A DNA stretch of 64,000 nt from Dysidea avara. Taxonomy: Eukaryota > Porifera > Demospongiae > Dictyoceratida > Dysideidae. The notes below the pieces were generated by a model. It was not told the origin of the DNA and made no database searches. It saw only the letters and a program-made list of their open reading frames with translations. Below are positions 37,973 to 49,731 of this stretch, in pieces; positions within the stretch are counted from its first letter, which is position 1; every line of letters begins with the position of its first letter. The DNA lies in assembly GCF_963678975.1 (NCBI RefSeq), contig NC_089278.1, positions 15,109,959 to 15,173,958 of the forward strand. Direction: 5' to 3'. The position numbers were made by a program, and so were the translations under genes.

Positions 37973-38440
37973 ATGACTCATGAATTGAATGAACCGAACC
38001 CAACAATTGGCGATGAGGATATTGACGAAAACCTTGACGAGGATAGTGACAAAAACCTTGACGAGGATATTGACGAAAACCTTGACGAGAATATTGACGA
38101 AAACCTTGACGAGGATTTAACAAGTAGTAGTGACGAATCTGTAGACATGGCTAGCAGTAATATTGGCCAAGTAGAACCCTTCGTAGTTGGTAAACACGAC
38201 TGGACTCTTTATGTGCAACGAGTGCAAGAGTATTTAGTGGCAAACAGAATTAGCACTGAGGAGAAAAAACGTGCTGTTCTTGTTACGCTAATGGGGTCAG
38301 AGGCTTATGAACTGTTAGCTAGTCTAGTGACACCAGACAAGCCGTTGACAAAGAAGTTTGAAAATATCATTGCTACTATGGAGAAGTACCTGAAACCCAA
38401 GCCTTTAGTCATTGCTGAGAGGTTCAAGTTCCACAAGTGA
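37973..38440 (+). pseudogene. Gag N-terminal part of gypsy 2
   Basis: 155 open codons. The first ~48 residues are an acidic repeat (DIDENLDE units) encoded by a 24-bp minisatellite. The likely original gag start is the internal Met at MASSNIGQVEPFV, followed by a capsid-like W-x-x-Y-V-x-R-x-x-x-Y pattern and LLASLVTPDKPL. A TGA at 38438 interrupts gag, and homologous sequence continues after it. Confidence 0.6.
38018..38113 (+). repeat. 24-bp minisatellite, four units
   Basis: Units of GATATTGACGAAAACCTTGA plus CGAG, with single-base variants; encodes (DIDENLDE)4 in frame with the gag ORF. Confidence 0.9.
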
Positions 38441-38719
38441 AGTCAAAAAGAAGGCGAAACAGTTGCCAATACTTGGCTGAGCTGAAGCAACTGGCAGAAC
38501 GATGTAATTTTGGACAGTTTTTAGAAGACGCACTCTGCAACAGATTGGTATGTGGATTGAGGAGCGAAGGTATACAAAGGAAGCTTTTAGCTGAAGAATA
38601 GCTCACACCGAAGAAAACTCACGACGTAGCATACAGTATGGAGACAGCTACCAAACAGGGTAGCGAACTCCATGGTCATGCCAACACCCAAGGGTCTGCT
38701 GACACAGCTCATTTCCTCA

Positions 38720-38830
38720 AATCTACATGCTACTGATGTGGCAAAACAGGCCATTCATTGAACTCATGTTATTTCAAAGACCAGAATTGTCGAAAGTGTG
38801 GTAAGAAAGGCCATATAGCCAAAGTTCATC
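38720..38830 (+). pseudogene. Double zinc-knuckle remnant of gypsy 2 gag
   Basis: First knuckle C-Y-stop-C-G-K-T-G-H-S-L-N-S-C; second CRKCGKKGHIAK, where the last Cys is replaced (V-H). A stop codon inside the first knuckle and loss of a zinc ligand in the second show decay. Confidence 0.7.
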
Positions 38831-38900
38831 TTCAGTCAGCAAAGACAAAGACAAAGACGAAACAACAAGCACACCTAAGCAGAAACTTCATAACCACCAG

Positions 38901-39404
38901 GTGGAGCTAAACTCACAAATTCATGACACACCTAATTTGGAAGCATTGTTTAATGTTGACAACTCAACAACCCCTGGCATCACTGTCACACCTACAGTCA
39001 ATGGAATTCAATTACCCATGGAACTTGACACAGGTGCATCAGTCTCACTTATCTCAGAGAGAACATGGAAAGAACAATTCCAAGCTACACCTCTAGAGTC
39101 CATTTCAGTAGTGTTGAAGACTTACACAGGACAGAATCTCAGAGTTTTAGGACAATTGACAGTTGATGTGCAGTATGAACAACAAAGGAATTCATTACCC
39201 TTACTTGTGGTCACTGGCCAGGGACCCCCATTGCTAGGCAGAAACTGGCTGGCCCACATCAGATTAAATTGGCAGCAGGTGAGATTGTCTATCAACACAT
39301 TGTCAACAGACATTAACCAATTGCTAGACAAGTACAAAAAATGTTTTCTCACCAGAACTGGGTACCTTGAAAGGTATCTATGCCAAGTTGACTCTGAAAC
39401 CTAA
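38901..39404 (+). pseudogene. Gypsy 2 protease
   Basis: The active-site motif D-T-G-A-S lies at 39027-39041 in MELDTGASVSLISERTW, followed by a flap-like region and L-L-G-R-N-W-L, typical of Ty3/gypsy proteases. The frame is lost near 39390, before RT. Confidence 0.8.
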
Positions 39405-39495
39405 TGCTGATCCAAAATTTTTCAAACCTCAACCTGTGCCCTATGCACTGCATGATGCTATTGAAAGAGATCTGGAACGTTTATAGAGTTTAGGG

Positions 39496-40404
39496 GTGAT
39501 TGAGAAAGTTTCTTACAGTGACTGGGCCGCTCCAATCGTGCCCATACCCAAACCAGATGGTTCCATATGCATATGTGGCAATTACAAGGTAACTATCAAT
39601 CCTTTAATCAAAGTTGATCAGTTCTCTGTTCCAAAAGCAGAAGATTTATTTAGCACTTTAGCAGGAGGCAAGTATTTTTCCAAGTTAGATCTGACCAATG
39701 CGTATCAACAAGTTGTGTTGGATCCTGCTTCACGTCAGTATGTCACAATCTCTACACACAAAGGGCTATATCATTATCACCGCTTACCTTTTGGAGTTTC
39801 GTCCGCTCCTGCCATTTTCCATAAAACTATGGAAAAGATTTTACAAGGTTTGCCGATGGTAGTGGTATATATTGACGACATTCTTATTACAGGCCGTACA
39901 AAGGAAGAGCATTTACAGAATTTAGGTCAAGTTTTAGCTCGTTTGTCAGAGTATGGGCTAAAACTTAAGAAACAGAAGTGTTATTTCCTAGAAGATTCAG
40001 TTGAATACTTAGGATATGTTATTGATTCAAATAGTTTACATGCTACACCAGCTAAAGTTGAAGCTATTTTGAATGCCCCAAGTCCAAATAATGTAACAGA
40101 ACTCAGATCCTTCCTTGGTCTTGTAAATTACTATGGAAAGTTTATTATGAATTTGTCTACCTTGACACATTCCTTGAATGCCTTGTTACAGAAGAAAGTT
40201 GTTTGGAACTGGAGTAAACAATTTCAGAAAGCATTTGAAGAACTGAAAAGCAAGCTCGCTTCGACAGAAGTGTTAGCACATTATGACCCTGATCTTCCAA
40301 TCAAACTTGACTGTGACGCGTCATCTTATGGGATTGGTGCAGTAGTTTCTCATGTTTTACCTGACAAGACTGAAGCCCTATTGCTTATGCGTCAAGAACA
40401 TTGA
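39496..40404 (+). pseudogene. Gypsy 2 reverse transcriptase and start of RNase H
   Basis: 302 open codons. The RT order is complete: WAAPIVPIPKPDGSI, YFSKLDLTNAYQQV, HRLPFGVSSAPAIF, and the catalytic Y-I-D-D at 39868-39879; then YLGYVIDSNSLHAT and LRSFLGLVNYYGKF. RNase H begins with KLDCDASSYGIGAV. The R-I-C-G-D-Y motif is changed to C-I-C-G-N-Y, losing a usually conserved Asp. The frame breaks at 40404 inside RNase H. Confidence 0.85.
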
Positions 40405-40680
40405 CATCCTCTGAGAAGAACTACCCTCAGATGGAAAAGGAGGCACTAGCATTAGTCTGGTGTAAAGAAGTTTCACCAATTTCTGTATGGCCAACACTTC
40501 ATTCTTGTTACTGACCATAAACCTTTTAACTGCTATCCTAGGACCTAAGAAAGGTTTACCTACATTGGCAGCTGCAAGATTACAATGTTGGGCTATGTTT
40601 TTGAGTGCTTACCAATATGACTTAGAGTTTCGTATGACAGATAAGCACTGTAATGCAGATGGATTTTCATGACTTCCTAT
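40405..40680 (+). pseudogene. Gypsy 2 RNase H 3' part
   Basis: Recognisable across frames: [16 protein letters not shown] and TDKHCNADGFS (the N-A-D near the RNase H end). At least two frameshifts and a stop. Confidence 0.6.
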
Positions 40681-40912
40681 TTCAACACCCTCTGCAAGTG
40701 ACGACATAGCTAATGTGTGTTCTATTTTTAATGTTAACCAAGTTGCTATTTTACCTGTACATTCATCCCAGCTTCGACAAACTACTAGGAAAGATGCAAT
40801 CCTGGGCAAAGTGATAGTCTACCTACAGGAGGGATGGCTGAATAAGATCAGTGATGGAATGCAACCTTACTACCGAAGATGACATGAACTGACTATTGAG
40901 GTTGGCTGTTTA

Positions 40913-41640
40913 TTGTGGAGTATGCGTGTGGTAGTACCCAAGTCATGTCAAAAGACAATTTTAGCTGAACTCCACACCAGTCATCTGAGTATAGTGCGAA
41001 TGAAGTCCATTGCTCGCACTCATGTATGGTGGCCTTCAATTGACAAGCATATTGAACAAGTGGTTCATGACCGTCCTTCATGTCAGAGTATATGGAATGC
41101 TCCATCTCGAGTTGAACTATACCCATGGTCATGGCCTGATGCTCCGTGAAGGAGGATACATGTTGATTTTGCAGGACCATTCCTTGGTTCTATGTTCATG
41201 ATCATAGTAGATGCTCACTCGAAATGGCTAGAAGTATTTCCAATGAGGAGTATTACTACTACCAAGACCTTAGAGATACTGAGAAGTTTGTTTGCGACTT
41301 ACGGACTACCTTATCAATTGGTGAGTGACAATGGTCCACAGTTTATATCTTCAGAATTTGAGATGTGTATGAAGGTCAATGGTATTAAGCACATTAAGGT
41401 AGCACCATACCACCCATCATCTAATGTGGAGGCTGAACATTTCGTTCAAACATTCAAGCAAGCTATGAGAGCAGCTAAGAATGATGAAGGAGTGTTACAA
41501 TACAAACTTGCTCAATTCTTGCTTACTTACCGTTCAACTCCGCACAGTACCACAGGGGTCAGTCCTGCTGAATTGTTCCTTAAGAGACCTTTACGTACCT
41601 GTTTTGATTTGCTCAGATTTTCCGTGGAATCACAAGTTTT
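40913..41640 (+). pseudogene. Gypsy 2 integrase, 3'-truncated
   Basis: Zinc region HTSHLSIVRM ... H-D-R-P-S-C (first Cys changed). Catalytic core: Asp in I-I-V-D-A-H-S-K-W, Asp in LVSDNGPQFISS, Glu in SSNVEAEHFVQ, where the usual Gly of N-G-E is Val. Core spacing is D-35-E. It ends in L-K-R-P-L-R-T before running into repeat sequence. A frameshift lies between the zinc region and the core. Confidence 0.8.
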
Positions 41641-41679
41641 AATCATTTCATTGTCTTGCAATTTGCAACGTAAAGATAA

Positions 41680-41942
41680 TCCAAACAAAAACAGCCAAGC
41701 TGTGAAAAATGGTGCAGCCTTAAAAAGCCTGGGTGAAAAAAGTTGTGAAATCAAAGGTGGCAGCCAAGAAATGGCTGCAATGATATTAATGCCAATAAAT
41801 TTTAACAATGCACACAGCCATTATTAAATTTTTTAGCATTAACATCATTGCAGCCATTTCTTGGCCACCACCTTTGATTTCACAACTTTTTCACCCAGGC
41901 TTTTTAAGGCCACACCATTTTTTGCAGCTTGGCTGTTTTTGT
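41680..41942. mobile_element. Foldback element, copy 2
   Basis: AAACAAAAACAGCCAAGCTG ... CAGCTTGGCTGTTTTTGTGT, with inner mirrored words AGCCTGGGTGAAAAA, ATCAAAGGTGGC and CAATGATATTAATGCC. A compact hairpin of about 260 bp, related to 34617-35230. It replaces the 3' end of gypsy 2. Confidence 0.75.
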
Positions 41943-42284
41943 GTGGATTTCACTTCTTTTTGTACTTTATAAGGAATATTATCCATAACTATACTGACAA
42001 AAGGGCATGACACTGGAAAGTGCATCTTGTCACTTTTGTGGACTAGCGTAAGCAACCAATTATTGTCAGTCACCTATTATTGTCACAAAACTTTAAAAAT
42101 AAAACCAGTTGCATTTACGGTAAATACCTCAGAATTCGGATATCTTGCCTAGACAGAGCAAGGTAAATCTAAATTGTTTTCCATTATTTTCTACAAATAT
42201 GTCTCCTTTTGTTCCTAAAGGTGAAGTACATGGGCTGGTACTGTGAAGTGACCTTATAAGTTTTAGTCAGGGTTGTAAGCCTTT

Positions 42285-42610
42285 TAAAAAGGCCTTTTAG
42301 TGCACTTTTGGATAAAAGCATGAAACTTGGCAAAAAGTTTGTGTGTAAGACAAAGATTATTTTTTGATAGGGAGTCACCTCAGATTTGACCTTTGGCGAC
42401 CTTCACAGGCAATTTAATGCTCAAAAACTGTCAGTTTTGTCTCTTTCATGTTTGTATGATCCAAAATCCACAAAGTTGGTGTCCAATTGAAGCATTTGCC
42501 CTAAAGAATAAGTTGGGTTTTACAGAAAGTCTATAGCTTATTCTGTTCTAAAGTTAATGATGTTTGTGGCAAAATATGCCACCATTGTCTCCCGCCCATG
42601 CAGAACTTTG
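42285..42610 (+). repeat. Dispersed repeat, left member of an inverted pair
   Basis: Shares with the complement of 45770-46105 a long ordered set of words: TGCACTTTTGGATAAAAGC, TTTTTTGATAGGGAG, TTGACCTTTGG, CAATTTAATGC and TCTCCCGCCC. Either long divergent terminal repeats of a ~3.8-kb element or two independent copies in opposite orientation. Confidence 0.6.
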
Positions 42611-42649
42611 AAATATGTGCAGAAAGAAGGTTTACTTTTTCAATACTTA

Positions 42650-42860
42650 ATATTTTTTATTCAGGCTTTACAGCACAAGTGCTGAAGGTCTGTAGGACAC
42701 CCGGTCCTACAGCCTGTTGGAATTTGTTGTGTTTGAAAAGGTGGAGAAAGGAAAAAAAATCATGACTGGAATGACCTAGGCAGCCTCAAACCTGCAGCCA
42801 TCCGATTAATGCTCAAATGCTTACATCTGCTAGGCAGCCAGGATGTTCACTTTCATACGG
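42650..42860 (-). mobile_element. SINE-like repeat with hairpin tail, copy 2
   Basis: Inverted relative to 35290-35500: CTGTAAAGCCTGAATAAA tail, GTAGGACCGGGTGTCCTAC hairpin and a B-box-like GGTTTGAGGCTGCC near 42785-42800. A tail-only third copy follows at 42885-42935. Confidence 0.5.
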
Positions 42861-42884
42861 ACATTAGTATATTTATTAACGCTT

Positions 42885-42935
42885 TACAGCACAAGTGCTG
42901 AAGGTCTGTAGGACACCTGGTCCTACAGCCTGTTT
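42885..42935 (-). repeat. SINE tail, copy 3 (tail only)
   Basis: Repeats the ~50-bp hairpin tail (GTAGGACCAGGTGTCCTAC, TTCAGCACTTGTGCTGTAAA) 220 bp from copy 2 without a recognisable tRNA-like body. Confidence 0.6.
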
Positions 42936-43928
42936 AAAGTTGTTACATAAGTGTACTTATTCTGTATAACAATTTGACATATTAAATAGGCATGATACTT
43001 AGGAATAGATCAATTGACTGCCATGGGTTACATGCCCATGCAGGTCACTAATTATTTTGAATGGCGGGTTTATGTACGAGGTACAATTTGTGTAAATTTT
43101 GCAAATTCTTGATCCACTAAATTTTAGCTGCATGTTTTTGTATGAATTCACACATTTCGACTAAGCTTTCTGGATTCTACTTTTATTGAATTGTCATAGT
43201 GAAGACAATTGCTTGTGTTTTGTAGACCAAAGTTAGCAATTGCAGAAATTTCTGCTATGAACTCGCAAATATAGTATCTATCACTGAAGAATATTTGAAA
43301 CCACCCTATACAATAGCAACTCAGTATATTAGTGCATATCATACTATATAATCATTGTTTTTATTATATTTTTTAAAGCTATTACTGTGAAACCTCTCTA
43401 ATTCAACACCCATATCTAAACCAGAATATCTCTGTAATCTGACACTGTTTGCTGTACCAATGAAATAAAACTTTGTCTGTTTGATAATCCAACATCCCCA
43501 CATAGGTTTTTGAGCAAAATAATGGGCGATATAGTAACTGATATATAATAGGAAAATTCTACACGGGCAACTAAACTAAGTAAAATTGATTTAGCTATTG
43601 CTCATACATACCATATATAGGTACTGGTCATGGTGCAGGTTTTAAAATCAAAACATTTGTCCAAAATTAAAGTAGTGTGACTATTTATGTTGTACATTTT
43701 TGTCTGGAATGTAGTAACTTAGTAGTATTCTTAATTATTATTGTACAGTGTAATGTCAATAGAGGTGATCAATACGTGCAGATATTATAATGCTGTTTGG
43801 CTATAGTGGTGTTTATACTGCTATTGTAAATAAACTACCAATTAATTCCTTTACTATTTTATTGTACTAGGTTAGTAAGCACTGCTTAATGCTAGTTCCT
43901 TGTACTACTAATCACAACACAGCAACAT

Positions 43929-44379
43929 ATCTATATATATAAAGCTGAAAAGCCGTCTGTCTGCCTGTCTGTCTGGCTGTATTCCATTTGAGTTCACGCA
44001 TTCTTCTCGCCAGTCGCTGCACGTGTAGAAGCGGTTTTGGCACCAAACAAAGCGCTCATCATCTAGGAATAACCTAGCATTTAAATGAAGGTTCTAGCTG
44101 CTGTCATTCGTCATTTACAGTGCATTTAGTGCAAGGGTGTAGAGCAAAAATTCGCCTGAATTCTTTCTGTAAACCGCATGCAAATCGCAAGTAAACACCT
44201 AATCCATTCACAATTAGTGCATGGTTTACCTCGAAAGTTTGCTAGGCGCCAACTTCTCCAGCAACTGTCTGTGACTTTGTGGAGATACAATGTGAAAATG
44301 ATACTCCACCAGTATTCACTTACTGCTGAGGACGAATTTCCTGACTTTGACATTGGTTAAGTTAAGTACGTAGCTAGTA
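43929..44379 (+). mobile_element. Possible Helitron-like 5' end
   Basis: TCTATATATATAAAGCTGAA followed by CCGTCTGTCTGCCTGTCTGT resembles Helitron 5' termini reported from invertebrates, and a CTAG lies at 44376-44379. No Rep/helicase coding and no clear 3' hairpin, so this is tentative. A 60-codon ORF (44178-44360) inside is not recognised. Confidence 0.25.
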
Positions 44380-44464
44380 ATAAGTATATAGTTAGGTAAT
44401 AAGTAGTAGTATGGTGTAGTTTTCAGTATGTACATGTGTTTCTAGTCCATAATATACCCTATTA

Positions 44465-44680
44465 GACATTTAGTGAATGCGGTAGAACATGAAGTTTACG
44501 GCTGGGAGGTTGTGAGTCAATCCCAGCTGTGTCACTTTTTTTCTTCTCTTTTTCCAAACCTTTTGGTTATAACTTTTTTTCTTTGTAACCAATTTTGCTA
44601 CTACTTTTTTTTTCGTTTTGGCTGCCTTTTTGGTAACAGGTTTTCTGTTATATTCTTTTCACGCTATTTTTCTCATTCTA
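44465..44680 (+). repeat. Possible tRNA-derived SINE with T-rich tail
   Basis: GGTAGAACATGAAG resembles an A box and GGTTGTGAGTCAATCCC a B box about 30 bp later, then pyrimidine-rich sequence. It ends where a pogo-like CAGTGAAACCTGTGTAGTA terminus begins (about 44681). Confidence 0.35.
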
Positions 44681-45769
44681 CAGTGAAACCTGTGTAGTAA
44701 GGACACCTTGGGACTGACCAAGTGTCCTGATTATCAAGGTTTCCTGATTTATCAGGTCAGTTTACATGTTAAGGGATACCTTAGGACCATTACCAAGTGT
44801 CCAGATTATGCAGGTGTTCTCCACTGCATTGGTTGCACTACTATTTCACTAATCCTGTTTACATCCTTTCACTCTAGATCTTTAAAGGATCATACATTAC
44901 CTTAATGATAGGACAATTAATGATAATATTTAAACACCTGCGTGGGGTTTGTATACGGCAACAGGTATAACTACGTGTTACTACAACATTAGTGCATAGC
45001 ATACTGAAGCTGTGCTATGTGTACACTACCTGTCATGTAGGTAATAGGTATTGCCTTAACTTTCACAGTAGTTTAACTAACACTGCATGTTCATTATTTC
45101 ACTATACATAGTTAAAAGAAGGCATAAGGATTATGCACTAACATGCATGCTATACACACACTATAACATTTATGCTTGGCCCAGTTCCCAATGTATTATT
45201 AATTGTCCTGCATGTAAAGCAGGTACCAATGCTTTTGTTTGTCCTTTACAACATGTTAAAGGCATTGGTAGGGACGTCTCACTAAATGATCGAGCTACAT
45301 TCCTGTCAAAACCACAGACAAAACAAAACTCATATTTTAAAAGTTGCATGCTACATAGCTACATGGTGTTTAATGCTTGGTGTCTGATTCTGGCATTAAA
45401 ATGTTTATAGTCCTGCACGTAGGGCAGGTACCAATGCTAGTACTATATATACAGCTTATTAGGATAGCTACACATAGAATGGGGAATTGTTACAGGGTGA
45501 CAACTAAACATATACTGCATGCTTAACTGAAGCTACTGGTTATTTTTAGGCATTAGCACCACTTTAGCCAAATGTTCTATCTTATGTTGGCAAGCATGCA
45601 GTACGTTTTACTGTACAATGTACACTCTATGTCTTGAAGTTAACTTTTATAAAAAATGTGGTCTCTTAACACAGGTGGTCACTATATGACAGGTTCCACA
45701 TTGAAATTTTCACATATCTAACTCAGCATGTTGGAAATACAAATCTGCACTACGTATAAGTACCATACT

Positions 45770-46105
45770 GCATGGTGTGCGCGGGCGGGAGAAAATAGGG
45801 TTACTATTTGCTCTTATAAATGGCTATAACTTTGCAATAGTAAAAGCTATGGACTTTCTTTAAATGTTAGTGTACTCTTCAGTCAAAGAGCGTTAATTTG
45901 ACACCAAGTTTGTGAATTGTGAACCATTTATAGGTGAGACAGATGAAAAACTGACCATTTTAAGCATTAAATTGGGTGTAAAGGTCACCAAAGGTCAAAC
46001 CTGAGGTGGCTCCCTATCAAAAAATAACCTTCATGATACATACAAACTATGTGGCAAGTTTCACGCTTTTATCCAAAAAGTGCACAAAAAAGGTCTTAGC
46101 ACTCT
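45770..46105 (-). repeat. Dispersed repeat, right member of an inverted pair
   Basis: Inverted partner of 42285-42610. Between 44900 and 45770 no gene is seen; a ~30-bp word (GTCCTGCA.GTA..GCAGGTACCAATGCT) occurs twice, at about 45204 and 45410. Confidence 0.6.
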
Positions 46106-46184
46106 AACTATTTAGACGGTTTGAACAAGCGGAAAGAAGGCCATGTGGGAAGCTTTGAAGTAGATCCTCACCAGCACTGATAGT

Positions 46185-46530
46185 CACCAATCCTTCAAAG
46201 AATCAAAGGATATGGACAGAAGAGCAATTTAACTCCACCTATAAAGTTGTGGAGGGTAGTAGGAATGGATTTAGTGCTGCACGTGAGTGTGTTGTGTCAA
46301 GAATGACACTGCAAGATGGAATTTTGGAAGGGTAGCAAGGCATGGCAGTAATCCTGGACCCCAGTCATACTTGAATCAACCTGAGGAGAGCAACATTTTA
46401 GTGGAAACAACCACAGTTGGTTATAACAGGAGCCAAAAGCTGGTTGTACTTCTCGGATGGAGAGATCTGCAAAAAGAAACAAAGCTTGTTAGCTACCAGC
46501 CAAAGAAAAAGATAGTAGAAGTACCTGCAT
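46185..46530 (+). pseudogene. Degraded pogo/Tigger-type transposase N-terminus
   Basis: One frame gives W-T-E-E-Q-F, VVEGSRNGFSAARE and S-R-M-T-L-Q-D, a psq-type helix-turn-helix; after a stop/frameshift another gives GRVARHGSNPGPQSYL and T-V-G-Y-N-R-S. The order helix-turn-helix, then G-R-V-x-H-G-x-x-P-G-P, then G-Y-x-R is typical of pogo-like (CENP-B/jerky related) transposases. Only the DNA-binding end is visible; no DDE domain was found. Confidence 0.5.
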
Positions 46531-47093
46531 GACTTAAGTAACACAGTGGGTGGATGCATATTAATTTAATGGGCGAAGAAAAATCTAGTAGAGAGTCACT
46601 GCAGTTACCAGCAGACAGCCGATTACTTCTTTTGATCTGCATTACCACAATCCAGCAGTTATGAGGTAAAGCAGTTGAGTAGCAACACCACAGAACTGTT
46701 CTCATTCATACAAATCAAATATCACAACTTTTCAGCAAATGGCGAATTGTTCTAGCAGCACTTGAAGCACTTCTATACAAAGGCTGGATCTTTTATTGAT
46801 GAACAAAATATGAAGCGAATCCTAGCTATGTATGTATGCAAGCAATGGACTTGTGAGCACTGTACTACACTAACATTATTAAATTGCAGCTGAAATGATA
46901 GCTAAGTTAAGTTCAGGGAGTTGTTGTACCCATTTAAATGTATGTAGTGTGTATGTGCGTATGTAATAGTTTCGCTTAAAATATCACAGTTACCTGATAA
47001 TTGGTGCTAATGCTTTCAAATTACGGATTAAAGGTTTAGAATGTGTACAGAACATAGGGAATAATTTTTATCACTCACTCTAAGCAAGATATA

Positions 47094-47331
47094 CAGTGGA
47101 ACCTTAGTTATCTGAACTCCTTGGGACCAGGAGTGGTCCATAAGTCTGAAAAGTCTGTATCTCTGAAACTGTGTATAAATAACCTTAAAATAGTGTGAAG
47201 AACCTTTTTAAAAATTCAGTATTATCAACTACCCTAATAGAACAGTCACTACTCTAATAGAGCAGTCATTTCCGTAGTTCGGTTAACCGAGAATCCGGAT
47301 AAGTGGGGTCCGGATAACTGAGGTTCCACTG
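47094..47331. mobile_element. pogo/Tigger-like MITE, TA target duplication
   Basis: CAGTGGAACCTTAGTTATC at the left and GGATAACTGAGGTTCCACTG at the right are inverted copies flanked by TA (47092-47093, 47332-47333). 238 bp, non-coding. It also holds two copies of the CTAATAGARCAGTCA motif. Confidence 0.85.
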
Positions 47332-48644
47332 TAGAGTGCTGAACTGGTAATTGATACAGTATACTGATTGCGGTGACGATATTACGTTACACCTGACAAT
47401 AATAGGTAAATCTCATTTTGCAATGAAATGCCTCTGGCTTCTAAACAGACCATGCTAGGCGCTCACAAACCTACATGTAGTAAGAGGAGCCTATAACTTT
47501 ATTTTTGGTCCAAGTCGGAAATTCATGTGACTTTCGCTTCTGAAGTTACAGCGCTCCGTAATCTATATGACAATAATTGGCTGCTTACACTATAAATATT
47601 AGTAAATTTTTTTCCTAGTTATGCATTAAATACTATACTAAATTAAATACTGTACTAATTACAATATTTAATGTACTGAAAAGGAGAACAATTACGTGGC
47701 TCTATAGGCTAGGGATACCACAATACACATTGTTTTCAAAAGTCTTGCTATACCTACTGACCCAATGCTTTGCTGCGATTAGCACAAGAAGGACAAATTG
47801 TGATCAAATCCACTATTAAATCCTTGCAATACCCTGCATGTAGACTGGTTGGTTATGATCTTGACCAGACTGAACTAAATTTACTTTATGCACCCTCAAT
47901 TTGCTAGCTTAATTTGGTGAAGCGCTCGTGCATGCAGGAAGCTTGGGGTGGTGGAGCAGAAGTGTGGGGGAAGGGGGAGTGGACTTCAACAATGAAAATT
48001 ACAAGCTGGATAATTTGTATGGATACAGGAATACATACGTGGTGCTGCCCACAGGGAAGTAAATAATAAAAAAGTATTATTTCGGAGTGGCCAATAAAAG
48101 TGATGGAAGGCTTTCCCTGCTTTCTACTGCCAGAGAGTGTTACTATGTTGTTACTATGTTGTTCCAGCATACAAAGCATGTCATATTGATATTTAGATTT
48201 TCTGCGGTCAAGGAGGACCAGATTTGGCAAGATTTTAATTTGCTTGTCAGCTAGTAATTAGTACATTTCATTGTATAACTAACATAACTTTCACTTCTGG
48301 TATATAGCGGTAAATTTATTATGAGTACCTCTGGCACATGAATAGAAGTTTGTTAAAGATGAATTATGTCAACAGTCAACAAACAAGTGTAAGAATCACT
48401 AGGGAATTTTACATGCTAATAGGAATAATAGAGTAATCATCACCTGATGTGCTCCTTTATTCCTTTGTAAGACATAATAGCTGCAAATTGATGATGGGGC
48501 TAGTTGCAAAAGTCAACAGTTAAGTAGCTAAAGAATAATGACAAGATGTTGCTGTGCTAAGAGTTCAAACATACGCACAACAACACGAGCATACAAAAAG
48601 TTTGATTGTGGGTTTAAACAGTGAGCAAGGAGACACAGGACATG

Positions 48645-48955
48645 GAAACGCTACTTGATAATGATGGTTTAAAGCTGGTATAAGTGCTCCTAGGTATTCG
48701 CTATAATAATCATGAGTAAATTATAGCCATTACAGTCGTGCATGAATACCACTTCACCACCAATGGCTCAATATAGCTATTTAGCATGTAGTGCGTAACA
48801 TCGAGACACATGCAGGACACCGAAGCATGACTTCATAATGGTGGTTTAACGCTGTTATAAGTGTTTTCAGGTATTTATTATAACAATTGTGAATAAATTG
48901 TAGCCAGTTATAATATTACAGTCGTGCATGAATACCACTTCATCCCTACTGTTGA
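48645..48955 (+). repeat. Direct duplication of ~120-190 bp
   Basis: 48645-48760 and 48820-48946 share ACAGTCGTGCATGAATACCA and CTTCA, with TGATGGTTTAAAGCTGGTAT against TGGTGGTTTAACGCTGTTAT. Divergent, so older than the 542-bp duplication. Confidence 0.65.
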
Positions 48956-49182
48956 TTTCAGTTCTGTTTGAACACTTCCGTCTGCGTTACAAGTTCTGCA
49001 TTACATTTGAGGTGAAGCTAAAGCCCTTTTTCAGCTTAGCTGTGATATTGTAGTGTCACACTGACTTCTGGTGAGTGGTTGTTACCAATCCATAAATATT
49101 CTTATGGCTTTTTATATTTAAAAACTGCCATGGAATAACTCGTGGCATGGATGGAATGTTCAAACGGAACTGAAATCGACAG
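48949..49182. mobile_element. Tc1/mariner-like MITE, TA target duplication
   Basis: CTGTTGATTTCAGTTCTGTT and AACGGAACTGAAATCGACAG are inverted ends flanked by TA (48947-48948, 49183-49184). It interrupts the second unit of the direct duplication; the first unit (about 48755) is the empty site. Confidence 0.8.
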
Positions 49183-49731
49183 TAATGGCTCAATTTACTT
49201 AGCGTGCATTGCATAACATTGAGACAGGTGTCTAGAACGTATCAAAACAGAGCTCACCTGTATTAGAAACAGCTCCATTTCAGTCAAAGGAACTACTCAA
49301 ACTGTTTTGAGAAACTACAAATAAACCTAATCCCACAAACAATCTTATTAAACATGTGTGACTTTGTAATGTTACAATGAGATAGCAAAGGACATCAAAG
49401 AAATCTGAGGATTTCTTGGAATGGATTGAAGTGATATATGCACACCTAACTGTGCAATATCTTGAGTTAACGAGATATATGCACTGCCTTAACGAGATAT
49501 ACGCACTGGTACCATAACGTATCGTTAAGACAGTGCGTATATATCATAAACATTTTGAGCCAGGGCAATATGTGATATATATGCACTGGCTTTCCTTTGA
49601 TCTGAGGTGTGAAAGTGGTACATGTAGCTATATATGCATATTTGGAAATTTTCTACTAAAGAGTATCAACATCCAATCCTGCAATAGCTATTTTTCAACA
49701 AGGTTCTCTTTTACCAATGCAGTCCACTACT

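Larger units (their letters stand above)
37973..41650 (+). mobile_element. Ty3/gypsy retrotransposon 2, broken, inserted in the second CUB copy
   Basis: Gag, double zinc knuckle, protease, RT, RNase H and integrase in Ty3/gypsy order. The 3' end of integrase and the 3' LTR are lost at about 41650, where a foldback element begins. No clear 5' LTR was delimited, though about 200 bp before the gag start are unassigned. It lies in the intron between exons 2 and 3 of the second CUB copy. Confidence 0.8.

Noticed and set aside
44178..44360. 60-codon ORF near the Helitron-like terminus
   Set aside because: Too short, no Rep or helicase motif; could be chance.
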